From Akkermansiaceae bacterium (GTDB taxonomy: Bacteria; Verrucomicrobiota; Verrucomicrobiia; Verrucomicrobiales; Akkermansiaceae), in the NCBI GenBank assembly GCA_025457805.1, contig JALOTR010000013.1, positions 1 to 13,043 on the forward strand: a stretch of 13,043 nucleotides of DNA, written 5' to 3'. Below are positions 12,132 through 13,043 of this stretch, in pieces. The notes under the pieces were generated by a model. It was not told where the DNA came from and did no database searches. It saw only the letters and a list, made by a program, of their open reading frames with translations. The position numbers and the translations under genes are program-made. Each line of letters begins with the position of its first letter. Position 1 is the first letter of the stretch.

Positions 12132-13043
12132 ATAGCGGGCGAGCAGGTTGTAAACCGTGCGCTCCGCGATGCCGAGATCCCTTGCCGTGCGTGCCTTGTT
12201 GCGGCCGCTCCGCTGATAGGCTTCCATGAATGCCTGACGCTCGATTTCCTGGAGTGATCTCACGCGATGAGGCATGCCCGGGGCTGCCGGGTGCCTTTCT
12301 TCGATCAAGGGCACGATGTCCCTCTCATCCAGCACCGCGCCTTCGGCAAATGCGGTGGCGCGTTCCAAGACATTCTCCAGTTGCCGGATGTTGCCCGGCC
12401 ATGGGTGGGACTTGAGTATATCCATGGCGGCAGGAGTGACCATCCATGGATCCGCCCCGCGTTTTTGTGAGATTCTCTCCAGAATCAAGCGCATCAAATC
12501 CGGCAGGTCCTCGATGCGATCGCGCAGCGGCGGCAGATGAAGTTCCAGAATGTTGAGACGATAGAAAAGATCCTCGCGGAAGCGGCCATCCGCCACCCTT
12601 GCCTGGAGATCGATATTGGTGGCGGCGATGATGCGCGCCTCGGTCCGCAGGATGCGGTTGCCACCCACGCGGAAGAATTCCTGATCCTGAAGCACGGTGA
12701 GCAGCTTGGGCTGGAGTTCGCCGGGCAGGTCGCCGATTTCATCGAGAAAGATGGTTCCCTTGCTCGCTTGTTCAAAGCGCCCGGCCCGTGCGGCGGTGGC
12801 ACCTGTGAAGGCACCACGCTCATGGCCGAAAAGCTCGGACTCTAACAACTCACGGGGAAGCGCGGGACAACTGACAGGAATGAAGGCCTCGGCAGCGCGC
12901 GGGCTGAGACGGTGAATTTCGCGGGCGATGTAGGTTTTGCCTGTCCCGCTTTCTCCCGTGAGCAGAACGGTGATGTCCAATTGGGCGGCGCGCTCCATGT
13001 GGCGGTAAAGCTCGCGCATCTTCGGACTGCGGCTGCGGCGGAG
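12120..13043 (-). CDS. Sigma-54-dependent activator, AAA+ and Fis-type DNA-binding domains (5' end beyond window)
   Basis: The frame is open to the right edge, so the N-terminal part is missing; the first visible residues read LRRSRSPKMRELYRH, typical of the start of the AAA+ domain. Features in order: Walker A GESGTGKT, the sigma-54 contact loop GAFTGA (codons 12815-12798), Walker B GTIFLDEIGDL, sensor region ATNIDL, the arginine-finger segment FREDLFYRLN, and HPWPGNIRQLENV. A C-terminal Fis-type helix-turn-helix follows (RNKARTARDLGIAERTVYNLL). The protein remodels RNA polymerase with sigma-54 and binds DNA upstream of its promoters. Any sensory domain, perhaps a receiver, is outside the window. 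It is a candidate regulator of the sigma-54 promoter at 7001-6986, since a kinase and receiver lie between them, but direct control is inferred. Confidence 0.93.
   Translation of the reverse strand, partial: LRRSRSPKMRELYRHMERAAQLDITVLLTGESGTGKTYIAREIHRLSPRAAEAFIPVSCPALPRELLESELFGHERGAFTGATAARAGRFEQASKGTIFLDEIGDLPGELQPKLLTVLQDQEFFRVGGNRILRTEARIIAATNIDLQARVADGRFREDLFYRLNILELHLPPLRDRIEDLPDLMRLILERISQKRGADPWMVTPAAMDILKSHPWPGNIRQLENVLERATAFAEGAVLDERDIVPLIEERHPAAPGMPHRVRSLQEIERQAFMEAYQRSGRNKARTARDLGIAERTVYNLLARYELK

Noticed and set aside
1..13043. tRNA or rRNA genes, CRISPR arrays, insertion sequences, phage or conjugation genes
   Set aside because: Looked for on both strands; no cloverleaf, regularly spaced repeats, transposase or integrase motifs were found.

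Overview
The window looks like chromosomal DNA from a Gram-negative bacterium, most likely a Verrucomicrobiota member of the Luteolibacter/Haloferula type. This is inferred from a PEP-CTERM surface protein, lipoproteins, an L-fuconolactonase-type hydrolase next to a KDPG-type aldolase, GC-rich codons, and start codons that mostly lack a Shine-Dalgarno sequence. No tRNA, rRNA, CRISPR array, transposase or integrase is visible.

Layout. (1) Positions 1-2897, plus strand: the tail of an unknown gene, an L-fuconolactonase-like amidohydrolase, an AbrB/Doc toxin-antitoxin pair behind a striking 40-bp palindrome, a CAP-domain lipoprotein and a KDPG/KHG aldolase. The hydrolase and aldolase suggest sugar-acid catabolism (for example L-fucose), interrupted by the toxin-antitoxin pair. 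(2) Positions 2947-4331, plus strand: an apolipoprotein N-acyltransferase gene split by an apparent one-base deletion near 3777. (3) Positions 4315-6958, minus strand: an operon-like run of a possible 88-residue ORF, a PEP-CTERM/choice-of-anchor protein, a SUMF1/FGE-like lipoprotein and an unrecognised three-helix membrane protein. (4) Positions 7002-7318: a divergent control region. (5) Positions 7319-13043: a very large soluble hybrid sensor histidine kinase (four GAF, three PAS, kinase, receiver), a stand-alone receiver, and, convergent with them, a sigma-54 enhancer-binding activator that runs off the window.

The most interesting point is regulatory. Upstream of the minus-strand PEP-CTERM run, at 7001-6986, lies a near-perfect sigma-54 promoter (TGGCACG-N4-TTGC). 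An inverted repeat sits about 130 bp upstream of its predicted start, where an enhancer-binding protein would bind. The same window encodes such an activator and a large kinase. This suggests a sigma-54-controlled surface module of sorted protein, FGE-like lipoprotein and membrane protein. It recalls the PrsK/PrsR/RpoN control known for PEP-CTERM systems in Proteobacteria but has a different kinase and different cargo. The promoter and domains are seen directly; the regulatory link is inference.
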